Of a DNA stretch of 64,000 bases, positions 35,086 through 43,494 are shown one piece after another. Numbering within the stretch: position 1 is the stretch's first letter; each line of letters begins with the position of its first letter. The stretch is from Peribacillus simplex (lineage in GTDB: Bacteria > Bacillota > Bacilli > Bacillales > DSM-1321), in contig NZ_FTMX01000001.1 in NCBI RefSeq assembly GCF_900156045.1, positions 930,001 to 994,000 of the forward strand, given 5' to 3'. The position numbers and the translations under genes are program-made. The notes below the pieces were generated by a model. It did not search any database. It was given only the letters and a program-made list of their open reading frames with translations, and was not told the DNA's origin.

Positions 35086-36345
35086 ATGATGGATTATGGG
35101 ACGATGCCGAAACAATCAATTATGTGTATCGATATGAAAAGTTTTTATGCAAGCTGTTCAGCAGTCATGCTTGGTCTGGACCCGCTTGATTGTTATCTGG
35201 CGGTGGTTGGTGATTTGAAGAGGACAGGGAGCATTGTGCTCGCGGCTTCTCCAAAAATGAAGAAGGAATTTGGCATCAAGACAGGTTCGCGGATGTTTGA
35301 GATCCCGAATGATCCGAGGATTGTCGTCGTTGAACCTAAAATGGCGACCTATTTAAGGGTTTCGACGGAAATCACCCGCTTGTTCAACCGTTATGTGCCC
35401 AAAGAAGCGATTCACGTATATAGTGTGGACGAAAGTTTTGTGAAAGTCGATGGTGCCGCTTCTTTATGGGGAGATGCCCGGATGATAGCTGAAAAAATAA
35501 AGGATGAAATCGAACGCGAATTACAACTTCCTTGTGCAATTGGAATTGGACCGAACATGCTTATGGCAAAACTTTGCCTTGATTTGGATGCCAAACACAA
35601 AGGGATTGCAGAATGGAAGTATGAGGATGTGCCAAGCAAACTTTGGCCGATTTCCCCGCTTCGTGAAATGTGGGGGATCGGCAGGCGCGTTGAAAAAACC
35701 CTTCATGGAATGGGGATATTTACGGTTGGGCAGCTTGCCAATTATGATCTTGAATTACTTGAAGCGAAGTTTGGGATTATGGGCAATCAGCTTTACCACC
35801 ATGCGTGGGGAATAGATTTATCCGATATGGGGGCAGCGATCATCGAAGGGCAGGTAAGCTTCGGCAAAAGTCAAATCCTGCTGCGGGATTATAAGGAGGC
35901 GCATGAGGTAAAGCAGGTCATGCTGGAAATTTGCGAAGAAGTTGGAAGAAGGGCACGCACCCATCGCAAGGCAGGAAGAACGGTGAGCCTAAGCATTGGT
36001 TACAGCAAGGATGAGTTTGGCGGAGGTTTCCATCGTTCGCGTTCGATTAGCGAACCGACCAACATTACGATGGAGTTATATAAAGTTTGCCTGGAGCTTT
36101 TTCATGAGAACTATAAGCAAAAAACAGTTCGGAGCATAGAGGTCAGACTCTCGAATATTGTGGATGATAACGAAATGCAGCTGACTTTATTCGATGCTTC
36201 GCGCTGGAAGAAGCGGGAATTGAGTTACACGGTTGATCGAATCCGCCATAAATATGGAGCCAAATCGTTATTGCGTGCCGTTTCGTATACGGAAGCGGGT
36301 ACAGCCGTCTACCGAAGCAGGCTGCTTGGTGGGCATAAGGCGTAA
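35086..36345 (+). CDS. polYB: Y-family translesion DNA polymerase (PolY2/YqjW, UvrX-like)
   Basis: A 419-residue UmuC/DinB-superfamily polymerase. Catalytic acids lie in CIDMKSFYAS and VYSVDESFVKV; helix-hairpin-helix region MWGIGRRVEKTLHGMGIFT; little finger follows; the C-terminal QLTLFD is a beta-clamp-binding motif. It does not carry the DinB1-type core sequence and belongs to the YqjW/UvrX branch, which in B. subtilis is SOS-induced and acts in UV mutagenesis. Two LexA boxes precede the gene. yqjX follows after 26 bp, with a ribosome site, so it is co-transcribed. Confidence 0.92.
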   Translation: MMDYGTMPKQSIMCIDMKSFYASCSAVMLGLDPLDCYLAVVGDLKRTGSIVLAASPKMKKEFGIKTGSRMFEIPNDPRIVVVEPKMATYLRVSTEITRLFNRYVPKEAIHVYSVDESFVKVDGAASLWGDARMIAEKIKDEIERELQLPCAIGIGPNMLMAKLCLDLDAKHKGIAEWKYEDVPSKLWPISPLREMWGIGRRVEKTLHGMGIFTVGQLANYDLELLEAKFGIMGNQLYHHAWGIDLSDMGAAIIEGQVSFGKSQILLRDYKEAHEVKQVMLEICEEVGRRARTHRKAGRTVSLSIGYSKDEFGGGFHRSRSISEPTNITMELYKVCLELFHENYKQKTVRSIEVRLSNIVDDNEMQLTLFDASRWKKRELSYTVDRIRHKYGAKSLLRAVSYTEAGTAVYRSRLLGGHKA

Positions 36346-36371
36346 GGGTGACTTTGAAGGGAGTGAAAAGA

Positions 36372-36704
36372 ATGATTCGTGATCGCGGCCGTATCAAATG
36401 GACATCGATGATGTTACCGGAGCATGTGAAGATGCTGCGGGATTGGGTAGTGGAGGATGGCTATGAAACGAAGCGCATCCTGGATGAGCAGCAACTGGAA
36501 GAAATGAATGCCGTAATGGGGGAAGCGATGGAGGAAAGAAAGGATGTTACGATTGCTCATTATGAAGGAAACCGGTATCAGCTGTTAATCGGCAGGATCC
36601 ATTATTATAATGAGCCCACCCAAAGGCTTCATATCGTTGATCGGTTTCAGCAGGTTCACTATATCAGGCTTTCCGATATAGCGGATGTAAGGATAATGGA
36701 ATGA
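36372..36704 (+). CDS. yqjX: YolD-like family protein (YqjX)
   Basis: A 110-residue YolD-like protein (PF08863 features: RDRGRIKWTSMMLPEHV at the N-terminus and a C-terminal beta-rich YNEPTQRLHIVDRF region). Such genes commonly follow UvrX/YqjW polymerases and share their SOS promoter; the biochemical role is unknown. ATG 36372 is preceded by AAGGGAG at 6-8 bp; the GTG at 36348 has none. A terminator follows. Confidence 0.85.
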   Translation: MIRDRGRIKWTSMMLPEHVKMLRDWVVEDGYETKRILDEQQLEEMNAVMGEAMEERKDVTIAHYEGNRYQLLIGRIHYYNEPTQRLHIVDRFQQVHYIRLSDIADVRIME

Positions 36705-36710
36705 TGAGCG

Positions 36711-36744
36711 GAAAGGCTGTGCCAAGGGACAGCCTTTCATTTTC
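36711..36744 (+). terminator. Terminator of polYB-yqjX
   Basis: GAAAGGCTGT (36711-36720) pairs with ACAGCCTTTC (36729-36738), followed by ATTTTC. Confidence 0.8.
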
Positions 36745-36848
36745 GAAACGGCATCGTGATGAAAAGGATCACGTGGGCGTAAAAGAGAGTCGGCATTTGT
36801 TAGCACGGTTCGTGTGGCTGATCTTGCGAAAGGAAGCAGGCAGTTTTT

Positions 36849-36877
36849 TTAACAGGAGCGTTTTTATCGTTTATAAT
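36849..36877 (+). promoter_or_regulatory. Candidate sigma-A promoter of yqkB
   Basis: TTAACA (36849-36854), 17 bp, TATAAT (36872-36877), 35 bp before the start codon. Confidence 0.55.
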
Positions 36878-36911
36878 GGGGGAAAGGAAAGACATCGGGA
36901 GGCGTGCAATC

Positions 36912-37238
36912 ATGTATATTGAATGGACGGAAACAGCGGCTGGGAAAATGGTCGATAAGGTAGAGGGACAAGAAGGATATTTACAATTGAAATATGATAC
37001 TGATGGCTGTGGCTGCGTGGTAAGTGGTGTGACCGCGCTATGGTGGGTCAACGAACCTGAAGAAGGTACCGAAAAAGTGGAAACAAACGGGATTCCTCTA
37101 TATGTGGAGAAATCAAAAATGATTTTTCTTGATGAGGTCATGAAAATAGACTTTATTCCGGAAGCGAACAGCTTTCAATTAAAAAGTCCGAATCAAATCT
37201 TAAATCCAAGGATGAGCTTTTTTAATAAAATCCAATGA
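36912..37238 (+). CDS. yqkB: HesB/IscA-like protein YqkB
   Basis: A 108-residue protein of the HesB/YadR/YfhF (Fe-S_biosyn-like) group. It keeps a CGC motif (DTDGCGCVVSG) but lacks the two C-terminal Cys of true IscA/SufA A-type carriers, so a direct role in Fe-S cluster delivery is uncertain. GGGAGG is 9 bp before ATG 36912. The position after yqjX and before yqkD follows the B. subtilis order with some genes missing. Confidence 0.82.
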   Translation: MYIEWTETAAGKMVDKVEGQEGYLQLKYDTDGCGCVVSGVTALWWVNEPEEGTEKVETNGIPLYVEKSKMIFLDEVMKIDFIPEANSFQLKSPNQILNPRMSFFNKIQ

Positions 37239-37241
37239 AGC

Positions 37242-37272
37242 AAAGAGGGAATCTTGGATTCCCTCTCTTTCT
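37242..37272. terminator. Bidirectional terminator between yqkB and yqkD
   Basis: AAAGAGGGAATC (37242-37253) pairs with GATTCCCTC (37257-37265) and on to CTTT; 3-nt loop. It serves two convergent genes. Confidence 0.85.
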
Positions 37273-37274
37273 TA

Positions 37275-38174
37275 TCAGACAAGTTTTAGAAACTGATCGA
37301 TTTGATCTTCATATTCTCTTGGATTTTCATTATAAGATTGAGCGTGGGCCCCCTTTTTAGCAATGTACAGCTGCTTTGGGCCCTCTTTTGCTGCATATAA
37401 TTCCGCTGTCATGGAAGCGGGAATGAAACTATCATTTTCACTATGGATGAAGAGCACGGGGGTTCGGATATTTTTCATATAATCGATGGGTGACACTTCA
37501 TTGGTCCAATACCCATCACGGAGTTTGATGAACGTACGCCCAAGCGGAAACACGGTCCAAGAGGGAAGTGGGACTACATGTTTAAGCTGGTGTTTGATCT
37601 GATCTTCGAAATTTGAAAATGGGCAGTCGGCAATGTAAAAATCAGCACCATCTTCAAGCATTCCGGCATATAAAAGCAGGGTTACAGCCCCCATGGATTC
37701 TCCATGAATGCCAATATGAAGGCCGGGACCTTTACGTCTTTTCAATTCATCGATTACGGCCTTCAGGTCGAATTTTTCATAATGTCCATAACTGCTCGTC
37801 TTGCCACCGGAATCCCCATGCCGGCGGTGGTCATAAATGATAGCATTGAAGCCCCGCTTAAGAAAAATATTCATGTACTTAATCGAATTGACTTTGTTCT
37901 CCGTGACACCATGAGAAATGACCACCCACTTATTGGTATCATGCGGTTCGATAAACAAGCATTTCAAGGAATATCCGGATGGTGACGATACCCAAATTTC
38001 CGTTTTAGGCAGATTATCAAAATCCTCCGTGATCAGGCGTTTAGCCATGATTTCACGATTCTGGATAAAATCATCTTCCTTCTTTTTCATATACATGATC
38101 CGATTGGAAAAATAAATGCCGACTCCGATGACATACGATAGGATTCCAGCCAGTGTAAACCACCATTTCTTCAT
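37275..38174 (-). CDS. yqkD: Membrane-anchored alpha/beta hydrolase (YqkD)
   Basis: A 299-residue protein. It begins with one transmembrane anchor (WWFTLAGILSYVIGVGIYFS) and continues with a serine-hydrolase fold: WVVISHGVTENK (oxyanion region), nucleophile elbow HGESMG (GxSxG) and the acid/His part in VLFIHSENDSF and KKGAHAQSY. The substrate is unknown. ATG 38174 has AGGAGG 7-8 bp upstream; the longer frame to 38282 has no ribosome site. It is divergent from yqkE. Confidence 0.87.
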   Translation of the reverse strand: MKKWWFTLAGILSYVIGVGIYFSNRIMYMKKKEDDFIQNREIMAKRLITEDFDNLPKTEIWVSSPSGYSLKCLFIEPHDTNKWVVISHGVTENKVNSIKYMNIFLKRGFNAIIYDHRRHGDSGGKTSSYGHYEKFDLKAVIDELKRRKGPGLHIGIHGESMGAVTLLLYAGMLEDGADFYIADCPFSNFEDQIKHQLKHVVPLPSWTVFPLGRTFIKLRDGYWTNEVSPIDYMKNIRTPVLFIHSENDSFIPASMTAELYAAKEGPKQLYIAKKGAHAQSYNENPREYEDQIDQFLKLV

Positions 38175-38304
38175 GAGAGGTCCTCCTAGGTTGATTTTCT
38201 TTATTTTACCATGAGGGAAATGGGAAAACACTGTTTGAAAACCATGACGAGGAAAACGGCAGTCGTGATATAATAATTTCATAAATGGCCAGGAGGTTTT
38301 AAGG

Positions 38305-38565
38305 GTGAAAAAGAAACAGCAGCGAAATCAAAATCAAAGCAAAAACCAAGATAAAGATTCATCTTCATTGAAACTTGGTGATATGATCAATCAAGATATC
38401 ATGTCACAGCTTCGTCAAAAGCAAAAGGAACTTAATGAGGCTGAACAAGAAAAAAGGGCAGAGGAAGAAGAAAAAAAACGCGAAGAAAGAAAGCGGCGGG
38501 AGAAGAATAAATCATTCGAAGAACTATTGGGCGAAAGCAACCTGAACTGGAAGAACTATAAATGA
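38305..38565 (+). CDS. yqkE: Small highly charged protein YqkE (DUF3886)
   Basis: An 86-residue, very Lys/Glu/Arg-rich protein with a long predicted single helix (about 35-72, KQKELNEAEQEKRAEEEE and KKREERKRREKNK) and a conserved-looking end (SFEELLGESNLNWKNYK). The function is unknown; the family is Bacillus-specific as far as I recall. The start is GTG 38305 with AGGAGG 9-14 bp upstream. A weak terminator (GGGAGC 38572-38577 with GCTCCC 38599-38604) follows. Confidence 0.82.
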   Translation: MKKKQQRNQNQSKNQDKDSSSLKLGDMINQDIMSQLRQKQKELNEAEQEKRAEEEEKKREERKRREKNKSFEELLGESNLNWKNYK

Positions 38566-38571
38566 AGAACA

Positions 38572-38608
38572 GGGAGCAGTTTTAGTTTAAGAGGGCTGGC
38601 TCCCTTTT
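38572..38608 (+). terminator. Weak terminator of yqkE
   Basis: A 6-bp GGGAGC/GCTCCC stem with a long loop and TTTTCC. Confidence 0.5.
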
Positions 38609-38725
38609 CCCGTTCAGGAGACCATTCCTTGCCGATATTCCTTTATTTTATAAAGTATAACGATTATATTAAAGATAAGTTCGATATGCTTTCATATCGG
38701 ATGGACTAAATTAGCTGGTGATAGG

Positions 38726-39163
38726 ATGCAAAGAAAAATAGAAAAAGTACTGGAAGACCAATTATGTTTCCTGCTTTATGCAAGTTCAAGGGAAATGACG
38801 AAGAAATATAAACCGCTGCTTGATAAACTCGAAGTGACATATCCTCAATATCTTGTTCTTCTTCTATTATGGGAACAGGATACACTTACGGTAAAAAAAC
38901 TAGGGGAGCTCCTTGCCCTCGACTCAGGAACGCTTACCCCCATGTTGAAACGAATGGAGCAGAATGGCTTGATTGTCCGTGAACGTTCGTCTGAGGATGA
39001 ACGGTCTGTCATGATTAAGTTGACGGAAAAGGGACTTGGTTTACAGGAAGAGGCCTGTTTCATTCCAGATCGCATTTCGGCAATGTCGGGTGATGATAAG
39101 AAGGTGGTTGAGGATTTAAAAGCTTCGCTGCTCCAACTATTGAAAACATTACAGGAATTTTAG
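38726..39163 (+). CDS. ohrR: Organic hydroperoxide-sensing repressor OhrR (MarR family)
   Basis: A 145-residue MarR-family regulator. The peroxide-sensing Cys is C14 in LEDQLCFLLYASSREM, the hallmark of OhrR; the winged helix has LGELLALDSGTLTPMLKRM and the wing DERSVMIKLT. A second Cys (C112 region, EEACFIPD) is present, unlike the strict 1-Cys B. subtilis protein, but it is not at the canonical 2-Cys position. It should repress the convergent ohr gene through the palindrome at 39672-39688. The locus is not next to yqkE in B. subtilis. Confidence 0.92.
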   Translation: MQRKIEKVLEDQLCFLLYASSREMTKKYKPLLDKLEVTYPQYLVLLLLWEQDTLTVKKLGELLALDSGTLTPMLKRMEQNGLIVRERSSEDERSVMIKLTEKGLGLQEEACFIPDRISAMSGDDKKVVEDLKASLLQLLKTLQEF

Positions 39164-39169
39164 CAAAGA

Positions 39170-39198
39170 AAAGACGCATGGTGATCCCAAGCGTCTTT
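39170..39198. terminator. Bidirectional terminator between ohrR and ohr
   Basis: AAAGACGC (39170-39177) pairs with GCGTCTTT (39191-39198), with A- and T-runs on the two strands. Confidence 0.8.
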
Positions 39199-39207
39199 TT
39201 GTCGGAT

Positions 39208-39636
39208 TTAATCTACATCTATTTCAAAGGCGACGTCCACATTGCCATTGATTGCTTTTGAATAAGGACACATTTGATGCGCTTTATGAACAAGGGTTTC
39301 GAATGTCTCCTTGTCGACCCCGGACCCCTTCACGGCCAAAGTTACTGCCAAGCTGTACTGATGCATCTCACCCATCAAAAGACTGACGCTTGCGGTGACT
39401 TTGGAATCGAAAGAAACGCGTTCAATTTTACCAACTGATTGCAAAGCACTATCAAAACATGCAGCATATCCAGCAGCAAAAAGCTGTTCCGGATTAGATG
39501 CTTCAGGCATCTGTTTAGCCCTAGGTGTCCCAGGCATCGCAATATCAACCGTGAAGTTGCCGTCAGCAGAAATTGCCGTTCCTTCTCTTCCGCCATCAAC
39601 TGTTACAGACGTTGTAAATAATGTTTTTGTCATCAT
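39208..39636 (-). CDS. ohr: Organic hydroperoxide resistance protein (Ohr)
   Basis: A 142-residue OsmC/Ohr-family thiol peroxidase that reduces organic hydroperoxides in the cytosol. The two redox Cys are in YAACFDSALQ and HQMCPYSKA, and the Arg of the active site is in the GGREGTA or PGTPRAKQ segment. It starts ATG-ATG behind AAGGGAG; either is possible. The OhrR-type operator lies 36 bp upstream. Together with ohrR it forms a complete sensing and detoxification pair. Confidence 0.93.
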   Translation of the reverse strand: MMTKTLFTTSVTVDGGREGTAISADGNFTVDIAMPGTPRAKQMPEASNPEQLFAAGYAACFDSALQSVGKIERVSFDSKVTASVSLLMGEMHQYSLAVTLAVKGSGVDKETFETLVHKAHQMCPYSKAINGNVDVAFEIDVD

Positions 39637-39671
39637 TTTTTCTCCCTTAACTTCTTTTTATTTTAAATTGT

Positions 39672-39688
39672 GCACAATTGAATTGTAC
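39672..39688. promoter_or_regulatory. OhrR operator upstream of ohr
   Basis: The palindrome GCACAATTGAATTGTAC matches the OhrR box (TACAATTNAATTGTA) in all but one outer base. It overlaps the region where the ohr promoter is expected. Confidence 0.75.
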
Positions 39689-39814
39689 AATATTAAATTT
39701 GAAATGTCCAATGGAAAAGTAAAAACTTTGGTATGAAGTTAAATTGGTTGGAAAGGGATTAGACTGAGGGGAAACTTGAAAGTGGTATAGAAGCTAAAAA
39801 AAATGAAGGAATGG

Positions 39815-39860
39815 AAAAAGGCTGCCTATCACGTTGGTTAAACGGAGATAGTGCAGCCTA
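39815..39860 (-). terminator. Terminator of yqkF
   Basis: On the minus strand AGGCTGCACTATC pairs with GATAGGCAGCCT (a bulged stem), then TTTTTCC. Confidence 0.75.
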
Positions 39861-39876
39861 AATAGTTCTATTTTTT

Positions 39877-40785
39877 TTACTCCCGGTGACTTTCATATTT
39901 GTTCGCTTTGGTCAACCGCTTCAAGATATCCAGCTCGGTTTTGGACAGTGAAGGGCTGTTAGCGGCCTGGCAGTTCTCGCGGAGCTGCTGTACTGAGCTT
40001 GCTCCTGGTACAACGGTAGCGACGCTTTGATGTGACAATACATATTGAAGTGCCGTTTCATTCAACTTCCTATCAGAAAGTTTGTCCTTTATTTGCGGAA
40101 GCAAATCTTTAAGTTCGTGATAGCTATAGTCAAGGTATCTATCCTCATTTGCCTTTTCAAGCATTTTTTCGCTGAGCAGCCCTTTGGCAAGGGGGCCGCG
40201 GGCGATAATGCTGATCTGTTTATTGGCCAAAAGGGACAGCCACTCTTCTGGGCGGCGGTCGAGTAGATTAAACTGCATCATCACGGAATCAAGCTCAGAC
40301 TTTTCAGTGAATTCCTTGATTACATTCGGACGAATCGAGGAAATTCCATAATGTCGGATATAGCCTTCTTTTTTCAAATCTTCAAATGCTTCTACCGTTT
40401 CCCCGATATTGTCTGAAATGGTGCCGCCATGTAATTGATAAAGATCAATATAATCAGTACCCAATCGCTTTAAGCTATCTTTTACTGCCGTTTTAATATA
40501 AGCGCCAGACGGATCCCAGCTCCAGGAATCTTTATTTTCATTCCAGCGGTTTCCGACCTTGGTGGCTATGTATACCTTATCGCGGACCGATTTTAAATTC
40601 TTTCCGACGATTTCTTCATTCATTCCGAAATCATATAAGTCAGCAGTATCAAAATAGTTGATTCCTTCATCTAAAGCGGCCTGTATGATTTCGGATGCTT
40701 GATTTTCAACAGTCCCCAATGACATGCAGCCGAGCCCGATTTCAGAAACTAGCAAGTCAGAATTTCCTAGTCTGCGTTTTTTCAT
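39877..40785 (-). CDS. yqkF: Aldo/keto reductase (YqkF)
   Basis: A 302-residue NADPH-dependent aldo-keto reductase. The TIM-barrel start MKKRRLGNSDLLVSEIGLG is followed by the catalytic Asp/Tyr in NYFDTADLYDFGMNEE, Lys in VYIATKVGN and His in IDLYQLHGG, so the tetrad is complete. The substrate is not known; B. subtilis homologues reduce various aldehydes. ATG 40785 follows AAGGGAGTGG; the longer frame to 40845 does not. A 53-residue gene lies 56 bp upstream on the same strand. Confidence 0.9.
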   Translation of the reverse strand: MKKRRLGNSDLLVSEIGLGCMSLGTVENQASEIIQAALDEGINYFDTADLYDFGMNEEIVGKNLKSVRDKVYIATKVGNRWNENKDSWSWDPSGAYIKTAVKDSLKRLGTDYIDLYQLHGGTISDNIGETVEAFEDLKKEGYIRHYGISSIRPNVIKEFTEKSELDSVMMQFNLLDRRPEEWLSLLANKQISIIARGPLAKGLLSEKMLEKANEDRYLDYSYHELKDLLPQIKDKLSDRKLNETALQYVLSHQSVATVVPGASSVQQLRENCQAANSPSLSKTELDILKRLTKANKYESHRE

Positions 40786-40841
40786 GTTATCCACTCCCTT
40801 TACATTCATTGTAAAGGAGAAATCCATTTCACTCAAAGAAT

Positions 40842-41003
40842 TCACTTGATCCGTTTTAAAGGAGTGGGCGGCACCTGATCATGTATGTCGGCAATCCAAT
40901 CATTGATATAGACATATTGATTTTGTAATTGTTTTAGTTTTTGAAGGATTTCCCAACTCTTTCCGGATAAAGTAACGCTTTTTTCCAATACGTAAACTTT
41001 CAT
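40842..41003 (-). CDS. Small protein of unknown function (53 aa)
   Basis: A 53-residue soluble-looking frame (MKVYVLEKSVTLSGKSWEIL, a Gln/Lys-rich middle KLKQLQNQYVYINDW and an end PPTPLKRIK). GGAGGG lies 7-8 bp before ATG 41003. It precedes yqkF on the same strand and may share its transcript. No family is recognised. Confidence 0.6.
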   Translation of the reverse strand: MKVYVLEKSVTLSGKSWEILQKLKQLQNQYVYINDWIADIHDQVPPTPLKRIK

Positions 41004-41078
41004 TAAATCGCCCTCCATCTCTATTATGGTAAAATGTATGAGGAATCATGCTGCAATTAGAACAGAGGAGTGGTCAGG

Positions 41079-41630
41079 ATGAAAAAATTTGAAGAAAAAA
41101 CGCTGTATTCGAAAAAAATCTTCACGGGAAAGGTAATCAGCCTGCAAGTGGATGATGTAGAGCTTCCAGATGGGAAAACGGGCAAACGTGAAATAATCAA
41201 ACATCCGGGGGCGGTTGCCATCATAGCTCTCACGGCAGACAATAAAATCATCATGGTTGAGCAGTACCGTAAAGCGCTGGAGAGGAGCTTGGTGGAAATT
41301 CCTGCAGGAAAGCTGGAAGTAGGCGAAGAGCCGGTTCTGTCGGCTAAACGGGAGCTGGAAGAGGAGACAGGTTATGAATGTGAAAAAATGGAGCACATCA
41401 TATCCTTCTATACATCCCCAGGTTTCGCCGATGAATTGGTCCACCTGTATGTGGCCCACAATTTGAAAAAGAAAGAAAATGCGGCCCCACTGGATGAAGA
41501 TGAATTTGTCGAGATGCTTGAACTCACATTGGAGGAAGCTCAAACTTATATGGATGAAGGGAAAATCCAGGATGCCAAAACGGCATATGCAGTTCAGTAT
41601 CTGCAGTTGAAAAAGGCGATGACATCATAA
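41079..41630 (+). CDS. nudF: ADP-ribose pyrophosphatase (Nudix hydrolase NudF)
   Basis: A 183-residue Nudix enzyme that splits ADP-ribose to AMP and ribose-5-phosphate. The Nudix box is complete: G-KLEVGEE-...-KRELEEETGY (GX5EX7REUXEEXGU). The length matches B. subtilis NudF (185). ATG 41079 has AGAGGAG 8 bp upstream; GTG 41070 overlaps it. The following gene begins at the very next base after the stop, so both are translated from one message. Confidence 0.93.
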   Translation: MKKFEEKTLYSKKIFTGKVISLQVDDVELPDGKTGKREIIKHPGAVAIIALTADNKIIMVEQYRKALERSLVEIPAGKLEVGEEPVLSAKRELEEETGYECEKMEHIISFYTSPGFADELVHLYVAHNLKKKENAAPLDEDEFVEMLELTLEEAQTYMDEGKIQDAKTAYAVQYLQLKKAMTS

Positions 41631-42812
41631 ATGAAGGAATTTTATGCTGACCTGCATATCCATATAGGCAGAACGAGAAGCGGAAGGGCAGTGAAAATAA
41701 CAGGTGCTAAAACGTTAACCTTCAGCAAAGTGCTGCAAGTGGCAAGTGAAAGGAAGGGCCTTGATCTAATCGGGATAATCGATTGCCATTCTCCTGAAAT
41801 AATCGAAGAGATCGAAGCGGGGATTCTTGATGGCGAAATCATGGAAAAGATTAAAGGCGGACTTCAATACAAGAATACAACCATCATTCCAGGCACGGAG
41901 ATTGAAATATATGATCAGAATTGTAATGGACCGATCCATGTCCTCGCCTATTTTCCCACTTTAAAAGCGATGAAGGAATTCTCCTCATGGATGAGCGGAC
42001 ATGTTAAAAATATCACCTTGAGCTCCCAAAGGATTTATTGTGATGGAAGAACGCTGCAAAAGATCGTGAAGTCACTGGGCGGCCTGTTTATCCCGGCACA
42101 TGTTTTTACCCCATTTAAAAGCTTATATGGGAAAGGGGTGCGATCCAGTCTGACAGAAGTATTCGATCCGAAGCTAATTGATGCGATCGAACTCGGTTTA
42201 AGTTCAGATACAGAAATGGTCAAGGATATCGAGGAGTTGGACTCCTATGTATTCGTGACAAATTCCGATGCCCATTCGCTTGGGAAAATCGCCCGTGAAT
42301 ATCAAAAAGTTCTGCTTGAAGAACCAAGTTTCTATGAGCTGGCAAAAGCCCTTAAAGAAAAAGGGAATCGTAAGGTGGCCGTTAATTATGGATTGAACCC
42401 CTTATTGGGAAAGTATCATCAAACCGTATGTTCAGGGTGTTTACACCAGGTATTGAGGGATGATGAACAATGTCCCGAGTGTGGTAATAAATCCATTATT
42501 AAAGGGGTATCGTCCAGGATCGAAGAACTCTCCGTTTCCGAGTTGGACGGAAGAAATGGAAGGGAAAGGCCGCCATATATCCATCAAGTGCCACTCGATT
42601 TCATCCCAGGACTCGGACCTAAATCCATGGAAAAACTGCTGGCGGCATTTGGAACTGAGATGAATATCCTTCATGAAGTTACGCTTGAACAGCTTATGGA
42701 AATCGTTCCTGAAAAATTGGCGTGCTACATCGATTCTGCCAGAAAAGGGACGCTTTCTTTTGAAGTGGGGGGCGGAGGAAAGTACGGAAAGGTCAAAAAG
42801 GAATTAACCTGA
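41631..42812 (+). CDS. Endonuclease Q family protein (YqxK-like)
   Basis: A 393-residue protein with an N-terminal PHP metal-dependent domain (FYADLHIHIGRTRSGRAVKI, then GIIDCHSP, PGTEIEIYD and FVTNSDAHSLGKIAREY), a four-Cys zinc-binding module (VCSGCLHQV and QCPECGNKS) and a C-terminal helix-hairpin-helix (FIPGLGPKSMEKLLAAFG). This domain order is that of EndoQ, which nicks DNA 5' of deaminated bases such as uracil and hypoxanthine. The activity here is inferred. It starts on the base after the nudF stop. Confidence 0.85.
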   Translation: MKEFYADLHIHIGRTRSGRAVKITGAKTLTFSKVLQVASERKGLDLIGIIDCHSPEIIEEIEAGILDGEIMEKIKGGLQYKNTTIIPGTEIEIYDQNCNGPIHVLAYFPTLKAMKEFSSWMSGHVKNITLSSQRIYCDGRTLQKIVKSLGGLFIPAHVFTPFKSLYGKGVRSSLTEVFDPKLIDAIELGLSSDTEMVKDIEELDSYVFVTNSDAHSLGKIAREYQKVLLEEPSFYELAKALKEKGNRKVAVNYGLNPLLGKYHQTVCSGCLHQVLRDDEQCPECGNKSIIKGVSSRIEELSVSELDGRNGRERPPYIHQVPLDFIPGLGPKSMEKLLAAFGTEMNILHEVTLEQLMEIVPEKLACYIDSARKGTLSFEVGGGGKYGKVKKELT

Positions 42813-42850
42813 AAAAAGTCCTGACAGATGAGATCTGTCAGGACTTTTTT
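42812..42850. terminator. Bidirectional terminator after the endoQ-like gene
   Basis: A perfect 18-bp stem containing AAGTCCTGACAGAT, 3-nt loop, with A- and T-runs for both convergent genes. Confidence 0.92.
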
Positions 42851-43412
42851 AGTTTGTTGTTTTTGCATAAATGGAAGTGTCCCGCACTTCCTTGCCGTCT
42901 GCACTAAGGCAGTCATTAAGCAAAATACCTTCAAGTGTATATCCCAGCCTCTCGGGAATCTGTTTGCTGGCAATATTATTAGGGTCACAGCGGATTTCGA
43001 CTCGTTTTGCGCCATAATGGTAAAAGGCAAATTTAGTTAACTTTTCCACCGCCTCGGTTATGTAGCCTAGTTTACTGTATCTCGTATCAATCCAATAGCC
43101 AATCTCGAATTTAGGGATATCCCAGTTAATTCGGTGCAGACCCGTGGAGCCGATGAATTGATCGTCTTCTTTCCTATAAATATGGAGTCTGATATCCTCT
43201 TTTAAAATAAAGTCCGCAAAGGACTTAAGGACGTTCTGTTCAGAAGTTTCCAAAGAAATATCTTGATGTGCAAACGGCAGCCACTGTTTCAATTCAGGTT
43301 TAGAATGGACAATGGCTTCGTAAAGGTCCAGGCCGTCGCCAGGCTGACAAGATCTTAGATATAATCGTGGGGTTTCAATTTTTTCGGGAAAATCCATTAA
43401 TATAGCTTTCAT
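42849..43412 (-). CDS. GNAT family N-acetyltransferase (RimJ/RimL-like)
   Basis: A 187-residue RimJ/RimL-type acetyltransferase: ETPRLYLRSCQPGDGLDLYEA at the start, FIGSTGLHRINWDIPKFEIGYW, then the C-terminal acetyl-CoA motif region RVEIRCDPNNIASKQIPERLGY. These enzymes often modify ribosomal protein N-termini or small amines; this member's substrate is unknown. GGAGGCAGG precedes ATG 43412. It is monocistronic. Confidence 0.85.
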   Translation of the reverse strand: MKAILMDFPEKIETPRLYLRSCQPGDGLDLYEAIVHSKPELKQWLPFAHQDISLETSEQNVLKSFADFILKEDIRLHIYRKEDDQFIGSTGLHRINWDIPKFEIGYWIDTRYSKLGYITEAVEKLTKFAFYHYGAKRVEIRCDPNNIASKQIPERLGYTLEGILLNDCLSADGKEVRDTSIYAKTTN

Positions 43413-43494
43413 ATCCTGCCTCCATATCATTGATATGGAAAATTATAACACAAATTAGGTTAAAGCCGTTCGGCTGATGGGGAAAGTTTTCTTA

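Noticed and set aside
36701-36922. 73-codon frame between yqjX and yqkB
   Set aside because: It runs through the yqjX terminator and the yqkB promoter and ribosome site.
41046-41543. 165-codon open frame on the minus strand across nudF
   Set aside because: Antisense to nudF, no ribosome site; the Phe-rich translation is typical of a shadow frame.
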